From NCBI GenBank assembly GCA_021904315.1, contig CM038911.1, positions 8,343,390 to 8,407,389 of the forward strand: 64,000 bases of DNA, in the 5' to 3' direction. The first letter of the stretch is position 1. Each line of letters starts with the position of its first letter. The translations under genes were made by a program, and so were the position numbers. The notes under the pieces were generated by a model. That model was not told the DNA's origin. It worked only from the letters and a program-made list of their open reading frames with translations, and made no database searches. Positions 35,740 through 49,300 of this stretch are shown one piece after another. This DNA comes from Sphagnum magellanicum (taxonomy: Eukaryota > Streptophyta > Sphagnopsida > Sphagnales > Sphagnaceae).

Positions 35740-38640
35740 TTTGCGCACGTTACAGGGCTATGGACACACATTGTTGATAGTAAAAAAACAAGCATCGAAG
35801 GGACTAAAGAAGACCATTGATGACATGCGATAGTGGTCTGTGCATAAACAATAAAAAATGAATGAAAACACCCATATGTCTCAACAATAAGGGAAATGAA
35901 ATCATCGCCTAGTGCTCACTCAACATATGACCGTGTCTTTTTTTAAGCAACCATCATCACTACATGTGTTGTCATTGTCAATGTTTGTTGCACCATATCT
36001 GTATGAATCGAATCAACAATGATGACATCCATCAAGGTGCAGAAATCATCTTTGGTGATAAGGGTATTCACTCGTTGTTAAATGTGGCAAAGGAAAAGGT
36101 GGGAGACCTCCCTTTGGACATGTGTTCCACTCTCCAAAACAATAGCTATGACAATATCCCAAAGTGTATCGTGGGCTACTATACGCTCACTCCCACAAGG
36201 GCACCAAAGCAAATGGGTACCTAGATCATCATGGTATGACCACATTGACACCATGAAAAATGGGAAATTAGAAGATGTGAAAAGCCAAATTGGGTACGCA
36301 ATGTGTAAGGAAATGGGCGAGGGATAAATGAGATGTTGGTGTGGTAAGATAAGTTAATAACCAAGTGCATGCTTGTAGACCCGCACATGAGCAGAAATGT
36401 GCTCGCATGATATTAGAAAGAGCATCTATTAGAAGTGAGGCAAACTTTTGTTCATGTAGATAATCCACCAAAGAAGCTTACAACTGGGGATATGTAAGAC
36501 TAGACCACTAGGCTCTCAAAGGGTGAGACCTAAGAGTGGACAACTTGGGGTAAAAAGGCTCTGGCATCTCATAATGTTATCTGGAACAGGGAAATGTCAG
36601 TTTCAACATGTGCTACTGCATCTAGAAGAATAGGGTGATCATCCTATTGGAAATGAATGACAAATGCAAGAGTGATCACAGCCCAACATCCCAAGAATGC
36701 AAGGGCAATAGTTTGAACTATAAAAGGGAGGCTAAACTCGCGTGAAGAAATAGGAAGAATGGCCTGATAATGAACTAGGTGACCAATAAAACCACTAAAA
36801 GATCTTGCACCAAATAATTTCTCCAACATAGCTTTAGGGTATGAGTATTAAACTCAACATAATGTTACAAAATACTTGGAGATGGAAACATTATATGAAA
36901 CAAATAGCCGAAACATTGGGCATAACACAATGAAAACATCACAAAAGTTACCCGAGGATCTACAAGCATAAGGAAATTAGATATTGTTTCAAGATCCTCA
37001 TGAAAAACCTCAGCCACAAATGACTCAACAAATGATCTAAATCCCATTGGTGCGTTCAAAATACAAAAATTTGAATAAGGAATAAGAAAGTTAAGAGGAA
37101 GTGATATAGAGCGGTCCAACCCCTGTGGAGACCAAACTACATGCTTTGTTGACTACACTAAAAACCCCAATGTTGAAAATTCCTCTTAAAATCATAAAAA
37201 AAACAAGAACCACATTTGATGCAAGACCTATTATGTGTGTGTCATCAGCCAACGAAGGGAAACCACAAGTAGGGTGGGTTGCTACTATAGGGTGGAGAAT
37301 GTGAAGGTAAACCATAACAAACAACACTCCTCCCAGTGGGTCTCCCTGCCGTGTACCTAACTTCAACAAAATGATCATGAGATCCCCACGTTGATTAAAC
37401 CTAAGAAAAATATAGTGAGGCTAGATGGGCATGCGTAGAATTGTCAAACAAATGGGATAAGTTAATCCAAAACATCAAGCAAAAACCATAACTCCTAAAA
37501 AATGGTTGATTGTAACATTGAATTGAAGGCATTATAGGCATCCATTTATAGCACCACCCAATTTGGGAGCAAATCTAACATCGTTCAAACGCCATGGATT
37601 ATTATTTCACACTCGCCATGAATTGTTAGACCAAACTGATGAGGATTAAAATGCTTTGCAAAAGTATCCCTAAACTGAATAACTAATGTGCGGGCAATTA
37701 AATGATAGGTCATTTCATTGATCAAAATGGGATGTATGCCTCTAGACTATTTTTCCAATGCTAAAAGTCGAAACAAAGAAAGAAAATGCAACACTCAAGG
37801 TGGAATATGACCATAAACAATGTGCCCACATACCTCAAAAAAGAGTTCAAAGTCGTTCACATAACCATTTAAGACAAAACAATTTCATAAAAGTTCATAC
37901 ACCATATTTGAAGGGTCATTGGAAGAAAGACGTGGTGAACGAACCAAAGTAGAAATAAATGTCTCTCGATCTAAAGTAACCTCCATCTCAAAATGGAAAT
38001 CATCAATGAAAGGGGGGAAATTAACTTCAACAAGAGGATGGAGAAAGTGAAAGACTTTTGTGGTCTCATTAAATGGGGCTACAAATGTGTTTGGAATTAA
38101 TGCACTTATTGTTTGAACATATTCCCCTATATGAGTAGGGGCCCATGCATGATATAATCGTACTGATGGAGGTGGGTTAGGATATAAAATTGATTCCACA
38201 CATCTATGAGAAGTTAAAGCAAGTATTTAATCATGTGCTCCTTCTATAATGTCTCCTCACCACCACCCATGTATTGATGCAAGCAAGTGCGAATCTCTTA
38301 ATGGCTTTTTACACCTCCCCATAGAAGAAAGGACAAACACCAAAAAGGGAATAACAAAAAAAATGTCAAGCTATATCGAAAGGATCAAATGTTAATTGAA
38401 ACAAAAGGATATGTAAAGCCCATTGAACATCAACTCGAAGAGCATATGTGTCACGACCTTAGCTTTAGGTTCACAATCAAAGTAAAGACATGGAAAGGTG
38501 CGAGCCAAAAGTGTAACTCGAGAGTCACATTTGCACTCCTTGGAGTGTGAGGGAATGAACCCACACACTTCCAAATGGATTCCCATTTTGCGAGTTGGAA
38601 TCCCTGTGGAGTCCCAAATTTTCAAAGAGATATTTCAAGG
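35740..38640 (-). mobile_element. Decayed LINE-type (non-LTR) retroelement
   Basis: Fragments of one LINE-like polyprotein run in order on the minus strand. They are: WGIHLEVCGF-type sequence (GIHLEVCGFIPSHSKEC, 38392-38625); a segment at 37885-38199; reverse transcriptase with GTRQGDPLGGVLF and the LADDTHI form of the catalytic box (37091-37378); SFVESFVAEVFHEDL (36865-37119); GHLVHYQAILPIS (36644-36829); a segment with FCSCAGLQACTWLL (36268-36471); and a C-terminal part with GTHLLWCPCGSERI (about 36130-36250) and LMDVIIVDSIHTDMV (about 35970-36010). Frameshifts and stops separate them, so it is inactive. No target-site duplication or poly(A) tail was identified. Confidence 0.8.
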
Positions 38641-39420
38641 GTCAGAACTGATTGGATAAAAAAAAAATTATAATGTTGAAAAGTTTTTGAAACTTAGATG
38701 TCTAAAATGAGCTCGCATGACCCATTTGAGTACTCAAAACACAAGTTATGGCCAAAAGAAGGGCCAAAAGTCAAAGTGCCAATTTAATTCCCACCCACTA
38801 AAAATTGAGAATCGTTCTAAAATACGTGTGTGAAGGTGACGTGCCACATATCGTTGGAAAGCTTTTGACGAAGGCTACAACTTTGATTAAAACATCATAT
38901 TAATCAAAGATCTTCACAAGAAGTTATGACATTCCAAAATGCCAAAAGTCCCAATTTTAGGAATTTCGGGACTACCAACTTAGGAATCCCAAGACAAAAT
39001 GACATTTGGATGCACCCCCCATGGCTAATCATAAAATACTATAAGGGGGAAGGTGGTGGCTTCCCTTAAGTTTGGGCCATGGTGAGTCTTGTGAGTTCGT
39101 GAATGTTCATGATTCGTTTGTGCACCAAAAGTGCTCCAACCGCACACTAACCAATTTGTTATTTGGTTTATGCAAGTCCGTATGAATAATTGACCCACTT
39201 ATCATTCGTCATAGTCCCAATCCCAGAACTCTAGCATGCCCTTCTACCCTCGAAGTGTTGCGAACTAGGGAACGTACCCCAACTCCTTTTGTTGTTTTTA
39301 TTTTCAAACTCGCATTTGAATCTTTCAAAGAGTGTGGGGGTGTGTCAATATGGGATATGATGGTATGAATGAAAATGAAACAAACCCAAATAGAAAACAT
39401 CAATGATGTCTATGGATGCA
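38640..39420. other. Possible solo-LTR-like sequence
   Basis: Contains cgttggaaagcttttgacga followed by aggctacaactttgat and cacaagttatgac. Such phrases are common in plant LTR-retrotransposon LTRs as I remember them. I could not define both ends or a target duplication, so this is only a suggestion. Confidence 0.25.
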
Positions 39421-42400
39421 ATCCATGTCCATGCTAAAGAGGGAGGAGAACATGCTAAAGTCGGGGGCAATGCTGCCCTGGAGACAAATGACTACCTATA
39501 AGCGATGCATGAAAGTTGGTGCCATGCTAAACCCCCCACCCCCCCCAACCCTATAATGGATAGAGGATTGCAAAAAAGACAAGGAACGTAGGGTCGTGAA
39601 GGAAAAAAATGTAAAACAGATGTTGGAAAAGGTCTCAGTGGGTGTGGTGAGTGAGGTGGAAAAAAGGCGGACAAATTGAAAGAGAATGAAAGGACTGACC
39701 GATGTAAACTATGAGGGATGGGAATGATGGGTGGATGGATGGATGGATGGAAGCTATAACACAACTGGGCATAGGGGTAAAGCTAACTACTTGCTTTCCA
39801 TTGGGTGATTGCTATAAGGGATGCATGACAATGTTTTGGGGATGGAAAACCAATAGGATTTGCCATGTCTATCCTTAACCTAACATATTTAGTTTAAAAC
39901 TGAGACTCTAAACCCCAATCTTGAAAACCCCAACTCGAAACACCCCTTGAATCCCCTTAAACCCTAAAATTATTGCCCTAAAAGAGGGGTATTAATTTAT
40001 AAACAAATCAAACAAATTAGAAGGGGACATAGGGAAGCAAACTCATGAAAACCCAAAGGATGGGTGGGAATAATAAATGAACCCAATTGTAGATTCGTCA
40101 TTATTTGTGTGTGTGTGTGTTGTTCACTTGCCTTGCCTGTTTTGCCTTGCCCATGTTTTGCTTTGTTTCACCCTCCCATGCCCATTTTAAATTATGTTAG
40201 GTAATGTCTAGTAATAAGATGTCACACCCTAAAATTTGGAATTAGAATTTCACCTTCTACTCAATGGGTGTGGGCATTATCCTACCCTATGCCCATCTCT
40301 CTCCATGAATGATATGTTGTTTCTACCATTGTCGATGCCATTGCTACTTCTATAAACCTTCCTACTCCTTTCCCCACACACTAATTATGTAAACTTCCTA
40401 AATGCAAATAGCAAAGTAAGAGTGTGCTTGGCCATACTTTAAAAAAAGTCTCAAATGTTGGGTTGTTGTAGCAACATCCATTTGTTAAAAACACCTTGTC
40501 AATTTTTTTACTTTTAGGGGATCAATCTTGTGATGTAGTCAAAGTGGTGATCATCAACAGGATGATTTAATTAGATTTGGCTACAAACTAAATATGAAAG
40601 TAAAACTGTCTTAAACATCCTTTTATATTTTTGGCTACCTACTTGTACCACATATTAAAAATCTAACAATTTTTCTTAAACAATGGTTGATTTCTCGCTA
40701 CTGAAAATTTCAAAAAAACATGATTTTAACACTTTTACTTTTTAATTTTGTTGTTTTGCTATATATAGCTACGAAATAAAAAGGTTGTTGGGGCACAATT
40801 TCTTTCCCACATATTTTTTAATTTTAAAAATGACACAAAATAAGTAAATCCCAAATATATATATTTTTTATAGTGTACATTTGACAATATTGGGAAAATA
40901 AACCCTTGGTTTTTTGGTGAATTCATTTAAAATTTAGACCTGAATTTCTTTTCAAGCAATATGTTGCCAAAAATTCTGCCTTTTAGAAAAAAAAATGCCA
41001 AATTTTCAAGAGAAAATATTTGTTTTGAAAAAAACTTGGGTGATTGGTCCTTGATTATGTGGGGCACTTGGATTTCTTTTTCTTTTTTATTTGTGGCAAA
41101 ACCTTGTAAACTCTCAACCTCAAAAAATTGGTAATGAATATTTTGTCACAAATTCCCTTTTTTGAAAGAAAAAATGCCAAATGGTTTTCAAAAAACATTT
41201 GAAAAAATTTCACCTCATTTGGACACATTTTTTAGCGTTTGAACAAAAAACTTGCCAATTTTCTACATTTTGGACATTTTCTAAGAAACACAAATTATGT
41301 TATATCTTTTTTGGAATGATTGCTATTGATGTTGCATTATAAATAAATAAATAAAAGAGTTCCACCCAAAATAAACAACCATAAAGAACCCCAAATATTT
41401 ATAATCAACTAAATATCCGAGCAATAAAGATTTTGTTTCTTTTTCCCTATACATTTAAAAGTGAAAAATGTAGTAAGACAAAGGGGTTGCATTGAATTCA
41501 AAGGAAAAAGAATTCCATTCCTCTCTTTACATGTTCATAGTGAAATTTTAACTTGATGGACAACTTGTGGGCTATTTAGAAGTCATTGAATAATGTCTCC
41601 ACTTTAACCTTGCACTTTTTATATAACTATTATAAAGTAGCATCAAATTAGGTGAAAGTATGTGTCAAGTAGCATTAGTTGGTTTTATTAAATTTATAAG
41701 AATCTAATTCTAATAAAATTAAAAGAAAAAGAATTTGAAAATACATTTGAAATTGACTAAAAAATGTGTTCAAACCTATTTTTTTGTTAGAAAAATTAAT
41801 GAAATTGATATGTAATAAATTAAGAAATGAATATCAACATATGTTTTAGCAAGTCATAAAAAAAAAATCTATTTCCTTTTTGTAAGAACCTATTTGACAC
41901 CTATTTGAAACCAAAAGCCAATAGTGAAAAATAGACATCAAAAGTTATTTGTCTTTTGAAAAACTTACTTAAAACTTACTTTTACAATTTGAAATATGAA
42001 AATCAATGCACATTAGGGTAAATATATATGATATTTAGTCATTGAAATGAAAACATTCAATGTTCCATACTTCTATAATAGGTTTTGTTATTATTTTAAA
42101 TCTACTTGTTTCATTTTTGACAAGGTAATCAAGTTGTTCACTTTATCTTGCTTACACCTTGAATTGGTTTTTGATCCTATTAATGTTAGAAAACATGACC
42201 TAACATATACGATTTTATTTGCATTCAAGAAAAAATATTTTTATTAGTTTGTCTTCAACATGAAAACTTCTATATGATCTAAGGGTAGATATAGAAATGA
42301 AAAATTGAAAACAACTATACTTGGACACCTTTCATTCCTCAGTTAAAGAACTTATATCTTTCATATGTATTTATCCAAATGTTGAATACAACTTTTTAAT

Positions 42401-42960
42401 GCCAAAATTATGAAAACATCAACAATGACAATAACCTTCAAATGTCTCACATTATATGTTTTATAGAAATAATAATACACCTTGTATTTTGACCGATGTG
42501 CGCAAATTTATAAATTTATCAAAATATTCATATATGGCCATTGGTTAATGTTGATGTATGACATACACATGCACTTGGATTCTTTTAATACAAAAACCAA
42601 TGATGATTCAAAGCAATTGAATTCAAAAGCTGTATATATCCTTCCTGCAGGATATATCAAAAACAATATACCTGCCCAACACTGGAGTTAGGGCAGGCAA
42701 AACAATGGCAAAGAACAGTTTTAGAAATAGAAATCTCAGGCAAATCAAAATGCAGGATAGTTATAAAGACAATGTGCATATTATGGGGAGGAATTAATTA
42801 AAAATATAGTAAGCTGTGGATTCAAGGATTTGCTTCATTTGCTGCTGCTGCTTCCTTTGCTGCAGGATTTGATCTCTTCAGCTCAATCTTCTGGACTCTA
42901 GAATTTGTTTTCAGCTCTGGCAGAGAGCAGTTGCTGCAGGTAGCTGGATGATCATGATCA
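39421..42960. other. AT-rich intergenic DNA, no gene seen
   Basis: No coding exon recognised. Contains (GGAT)n at about 39730-39750, (TG)n at about 40105-40120, and long AT-rich parts between 40600 and 42500. Confidence 0.6.
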
Positions 42961-42965
42961 GTCTA

Positions 42966-45960
42966 TTAAGCTGCAGGAGAGTTTACTTTCCTTGCTTTGC
43001 GCTCCTCCGACAACCACCTAGCAAATCTGTCCCAATTCCATGAGCAGTCAAACAATTAGCTAGGTTGATCATCTCCACATGATCAACAGATCAGTCTCAA
43101 AATCAAATTTTTTTCTTGGAAGATGCGCAGATCTAAAAGATAAAATTTAAAACCCTGTCAGACAGCTGCTTGGGGAATATAGAGCTGCTTGAAACTGACC
43201 CTAAACCCTGAAGAAAGATATAAGATACTTGAAAATGGATGTTGTTGTATTGTAAACCCTAAACCTTTCTACGGACAGTACCTGTGAAGTGCATCTCGGT
43301 TGGTTCCAGCATTGGGAATGGGAGTAATCTTCCCAGTAAGGAAGTTGCGGTCTGAGACTGGATCATCGAGGAGTGAGAGTCCTAAGGCCTTCAGATTTGC
43401 CAAGTTCTGGGGCGTGGCATTATCTAGTTCCGCAAGAGTTCCCGACAAGGCATCGGTCTGCAGGGCACAAGAAGACACGAGCTCTTGAATGCACAGCTAA
43501 TTTCTTTATAGCATATATACATTGAACACTTCCAGTCTGAATAACAAGCACCCAAAGTAGCGGAACCTCACAAACATAGGTCTCGAGGATTCATTGATGA
43601 GTGCAGAGAATATTGTGTTCAGTGCACAAATCAAGAGGAACTGCTTGGTACCTGGATTCGGAGATAATTGAGACCAGATTCACGAGCATCAAACATTATG
43701 GAAAGATTGTAGTCCACCATGTCTGCACTGGCATCGAAGGCAAGGTTAATCACGGGTGCAGAACCGCTGTTTAGCACCCACTTTAACGCACCCCACTTAG
43801 CTGCATCCTTTGCAGAATAGCCTGTTGGATTCGACCCTGTTCCCAGTGACAGCACCAAAAGATCGCTGAAGTTCTGTGCACCAGGGAAAACAAAGGCCCA
43901 CGTGTTCAAACAAGGATCATAACCCCTCACAGCCCATGTCTTCAAACAACATGATAAACCCTCAACCCTAAACCACTTGTTCTTTATAATGTGTTCAGAT
44001 CATGTGCACTGCTGCTGCTGTACATGTATAGCTAGGTCCTTGCATTTGAAGTCTATCTACTTGACTCTGAAAAAGCAAGCGCTGCAAAGTAGTCCAGCAG
44101 CTGGTTGCAGTGGTTGCTGAAGGAATTGTAGAAAGGATGTTCAAAACACAAGAACTTTACCTTGTAAGTCACTCTTTCTGCACAAGGGCCACCTGATTTC
44201 AATTCCTTGACTGCTTGTGTAATTCCCACATATGTCTGGCACCACATTGCAGGCCCACAATTTATAACCCATTTCAATCTGAGAATGTCATAAGCTTGAT
44301 TAGATTCAAGCAGTTGATCTAAAGCTTCAAGCTTGAAGCCATAACCTTAATTTTGCACTAGATGACTATGATATGATAAAGAAGCAGATGTACTGAACAA
44401 AGACAATGCTGAACATGATGAACACTAAATACTGGGTATAGTTGAGCACGAGAGACTAGAACTGAAAATCCTGGAGCAAAGCTTGGGGTTTAGGGTTTAG
44501 GACCAAGCTGGTGCATAGATTACAGAAATATCAGGAAGGAAGAGAAACCAATTACCGGATTGTTGACAGCCACTCCTCCATCAACCATGTTGAACTGTCT
44601 TGTGTGGGGAGCTGGATGTGCCCCTTCTGCAGGATCCGGAATACTGAAGTGCACGGCAGGCAAGTATGTGGGAGCTGCTGCTGAAGCCTGACACACAAGC
44701 TTCAAGGGTGGATTCTCAAGTGGGTTTCGCTTAGCCTGCACAGCTCCATGAATATCGTCACAACCCAAAGAACCATGTTCAGATCATCAGATCACAAATG
44801 CCTCTTGACATTGAGTTGAAGCGTGCATGGACATAGCCGGGGAGTTGCTCTTACAGTTGGGAGCTCATCACTAGAGACTGTGACCTGAATAATATAAGCA
44901 TCATGTATAATTGAGAAGAAGGTGGAGAGATTATACTACCTGCCATGAGGAGAACAAGACTGGTTGCTGAGTATTGATGTCAAAAGATGGGATTATAACA
45001 GAGGTGAGAGGAATCGACAAAGGATCATCACCCAAATGCGTTTCAAGCACACTTTCCAGCCCTTTGGCTGAATACTTGGGTCCAAACAACGAGACAATGG
45101 TCTTCCACAACTGGCCAAAGGGCCCTCTACAATCACATCACGCACAGAACTGAAGATCAGAGTTCTATGATCATTCTGCTGCATGCAGTTACACAAGGAC
45201 CCATGAACCCATGATGAGTTTTCCAGTTCCTAGTGATGAACCAGCTCTAGGACTTGAAGGATATCATAATTCCTGATGATCTGATCCTTATAGCAAGGCT
45301 AGTACAATAGATTATGAGGGTTGATCATCATGCTTGCTGATGATGAAACTGTAGAGATGAGTCTCAGGGGATCAGATGCTGTACGTGAATGGTGGGAAGA
45401 TTGTGGAAGCCTTGTTGATGTAAACTTCAGTGACATCCGCGGCACAGAAACGGGGCCGTGTGGGGTCTTTTGGATTGGGGATTGTGATCATGGATGCGAC
45501 AAGACTTCCAGTGCTGGTCCCTGCAACCAAATCAAAGTAGTCCACCAGTCTGCTGTCTGGTCCATCCAGTTCCTACAGATATTCCCAACCATGCCAACAA
45601 CCCACGGGTTCATAAATTCACGGCAGATTCAGATCCCTCTGATCAGCCCTAGAGCTCTCCCTGCAGATTAGGATCCCTCTAATCAGCACTTGAGCTCTCC
45701 CTGCAGCTAGTGAAGAACATGCATATATAGCCACTAGTATTGTGCATTTTTCTCATGATCAGCTGCTGGATGGGGATCATGCACACTAGGTCAGAATTTT
45801 ATTTCCAAATTTTTTTTTGTTTCACCTGGAGTTTTTTTTCAAGCTCAGTAAGTTGGACGGCAGGGATGATCCCTCGCACCCCGCCTCCGTCAATGCTGAG
45901 AATTGTCAAGCGCTTCCCTGTGGACCCTTCGGGTTGCGCTGCCTTGAAATTTTCCGCCAT
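42966..45960 (-). CDS. Patatin-like phospholipase (acyl hydrolase), 417 aa
   Basis: Patatin-like proteins are Ser-Asp dyad lipid acyl hydrolases (PLA2/galactolipase activity) of the cytoplasm or vacuole. Nine exons join in frame on the minus strand: 45826-45960, 45385-45572, 44940-45126, 44855-44884 (a 30-nt micro-exon), 44556-44735, 44161-44235, 43652-43873, 43282-43457 and 42966-43026. The oxyanion-hole motif DGGGVRG is at residues 24-30, the nucleophile motif GTSTG at 63-67 (Ser65), SAAAPTYLPAV is in exon 5 and the catalytic Asp is in VDGG (Asp232). The C terminus is RWLSEERKARKVNSPAA. Length matches plant PLPs (about 400 aa). All active-site residues are present and all splice sites follow GT-AG. 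The ATG at 45960 opens the conserved N-terminal region (KRLTILSIDGGG). Confidence 0.95.
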
Positions 45961-45999
45961 ATAATTTCTTGCTTCTAGCTGCTGCTGACGAGCTAATTC

Positions 46000-48900
46000 G
46001 CAGCAGAAGATTGGACCAAAGCTGAATATAAGAGAATCTTAAGAAAAGAATTAGCACAATGTAAAATGTCAACGTCGCTGGATCTTGGAGGAAGCTGAAA
46101 GAGTTGCTAGGTTGAATCCGCAGATGGAGATCAGTTCAGAAGCTGAAATGGTGGGCACTTGCACGTACACAGCACCTGGAAAGTACTAGCGAAACTGCAA
46201 AATACAATGAAAGCACACAAATGCAAAACTGATCATGTCAGTTCTCAATAAAACTCATCGCCAAACACAATTAAAGAGGAAGAAGACTAGAACCCAATTT
46301 CACAAATCCTGGGTCATTCTGCAAAAACGGTGATCAAATGTGCTAAATTGATGACAACAACTCAAGAGCAACAATTATTACAACAACAATGCAGTCGACA
46401 ATTGATTCAATCGGTTTGTAAAATCATAATAATATTGATATCAACACGAGTTGCTGGCAGCTTACAAGTATTTCCAACAAATTTAGCCTTGGATCTGAAT
46501 TCTTTCTGCAGGGATCAGACCTGATGTAGAGGGGATGCAACTCACAAGAAGTCAGTAGTAGTAGTAACAGTGCTTTGCAGCAAAAGTAGTTCTTACACAA
46601 GCGATGGAGAATATAGATTGTTCTGTGCAAATGGGTGGGTCATATATATATGTATATGAATGAATGAATCTCCACATCCCACATCAACGTTTTCAATTTA
46701 TGAAGATCATGATCAGCAAGGTACGTCTGGACAACGAGAGAGCTGCAAGTGAACAGTTGCAGATGGAGATGATGAGCAGCTGAATGTGCGCGTGTATTTG
46801 ACAAATTTGTGCAATGGAAGAAAGAAGTAGCCTGAACTTGTGGCGGGCGGGGAAGTGTCGAAGGAAACCCAAATCCCCAAAGATGCTCATCCATTCGTAC
46901 ACTCAGTTTCGATCATGACTCAGGTAGTAACTAAACGACACGTGGCAACAACACCCCTCATACATGCAAAATACAATAGGTAGTAATGAATAATTGAATT
47001 TATCATTAGCCAATTTTGTTGATTACTAAATTGAATTTATCATTAGGCAATTTGTTGATTAGCCAAATTGAATTTATCATTAGCCAATTTGTTGATATTG
47101 ACTAGGCCTACAACTTATATACAAATATGGGCGCTTGATTTGGGTCCCAAATGGCAATATAGCTTCTCCATGAAGCTTTCAAAGAATCTCACAATTTGCC
47201 ACAACCATCAAATTGTGAATAGTATTTGTGAAAGCATGTTTGGCATGTGTTTCCATCTAAATGGAAAGTCAATAAATCACAACAAACTTTTCAACTTCAT
47301 GACTAGTAGAAGCTTATCATATTGTTGCAATTAACATTCAAATGATGGAAAAATTAATAGTGACTCACTTTGAAACAAGTTGGAACAATTACTTGTCAAG
47401 CTTCCAAGACAATTTCTTGCATTAGTTTTTTCCCCCGCATGCAAAAGCCCAACTTGATTCAAGAACCAGCATTGCATTAATTGACCAAGTGACCAACATT
47501 GAACATGGGTTTAAGTCAATCAATAAGTTGTACATGACAATCATCAAATACCCCACCTCATTGAAAAGAAATTGAGATGATTTTGAGACGAGAGTCAATG
47601 TACATTCAATTTTCACCAATAAAAGGCCTTCACATTCTAAAGCATTATTTATGAGCTTCATTAGATTTAAATCCTTTTCTAGATTCTATGTATAGTATGT
47701 GCATTCTTTGTAATTCACATGTCAGTAGAAAGATCAAAAGCCTCGTGGTCACTCCCCCAAAGTATTTTTTTAATCACATTCATACTAGTTTTAAATGACA
47801 TTTAGGAGGCTACTGATAAATTGTCTCACAAAACCTTCCAAAGTTTTTCCTTTGGATCTTTAAATCAACAAACCCCAACTTTGGCATTTAATCCTTTAGC
47901 ATCTAGAAGTAGTCTTCCATTTTAAAAAATAAATGTTTAGTTTTATTGTGGTAGACAAGATGTTTATAACATTTTATAATAGTTTGGTTGTCACAATAGA
48001 TTGTAGTACGAGAAATGTTAGAAAACCAATCTCAATATGAGATTTTGTAACCAAATGTCATCCTTGATTGCCTCCATTGGAAATTGAAATTCTAACTATA
48101 TGGAGGAAAAAACTACAATGTTCTATTTCTTGTTGATCCATGTAATTGGAGTGTTGCCTTATGTAAACACATATTAGAGCATATCGATTTCCTTTTGTCT
48201 AAGCCCCAATCCAATATGCATTTGTAAAACCTAAAAGATGTAGTTTTGAATTCTTTGATAGAAAAGATTTATTTTATCAATCCCTTTCAAATATCAGAAT
48301 ATAGACTTCATAACTTTCAAATGTGCCTCTTCTAGTTGTTGCATGAACCTAATAATGAGATTGACACAAAGGATATGGTATAATATTAGTTTTAACTTTT
48401 GAATTATAATTTTCCAACTATAGATCTATAGTTTGTATGATCAAAATGAATAATGTTGATATACTTTTAAAGTTTTATGTTCTCATGGAAGGGTATTGTG
48501 GTAGCATTGTAATCTAGTATGCCAAGAATATAGTTGACTAGTGCACAAAGTCACCATGTCGGTGGTGTTTTATTTCAAGACCTAAGTATTTGGATGAAAG
48601 TTTTAACTTTATCATATCAAATTTGGCTTGTAATTGTTTTTTGAAATGCAAGCTATTGTGAAAGAGAAAACCCATCATTGAATGATACCACTAGGAATGT
48701 CAAACCCCAAAATTATGAGACCCACCCAACTTCATGACAACATAAGATTCACTTAAGGAAAGTTTTTCATTTCAAATTTTATATCAAAAGATTACACAAG
48801 TTGTGTAGAATTTGAAGCTTCAATTGGATTTTTTAAAAATGATTTTAACATTCCAAATTACTAGTCATGGATAAAGTTTTAGGAATGTAACATTTGTGGT

Positions 48901-49300
48901 TCCTTTGTTCATGAAAAGAAAAATAACATGGTTTTAAAAATTAAAAAAAATGTTTTTAATGTTTATGAGGGCTTCAAATAATCTTCTTTTTATTTGTTTA
49001 GTAGATAATGGATTGAGGTTACCATATTTTTTTGAGGAATTTTCAAAGATTCGAACTAAAAGGTCTTGAAGGGCCATTGCATTCATGTCTACAAATTTGT
49101 AGTTTTTTTTTTTTTTGTTTCAATCAACAATTTGACACATACTTTAATGACTATAATTGATAAACCCAAAAAGAATTTATGGTGTTGTAACTTGACACTT
49201 AATAATAAAGGTCAACAATCTCAAGGTTACATGTCAATAACATTTCAAGGACATAAATCTTTACTTGTGTGTAACCTATGTAGGTGTCTATAATTCTTCC
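46000..49300. other. 5' flank of the patatin-like gene and AT-rich intergenic DNA
   Basis: The first part is upstream of the patatin-like gene; a TATA-like run tcatatatatatgtatat lies at 46640-46657, far from the ATG, which would require a long leader. From 46960 on the DNA is AT-rich with short direct repeats (gaatttatcattagccaatt near 46995, 47030 and 47070). No gene is supported. Confidence 0.45.

Noticed and set aside
39492..39764. Pro/His/Ser-rich minus-strand ORF
   Set aside because: Low complexity, includes the antisense of a GGAT repeat; no homologous motif.
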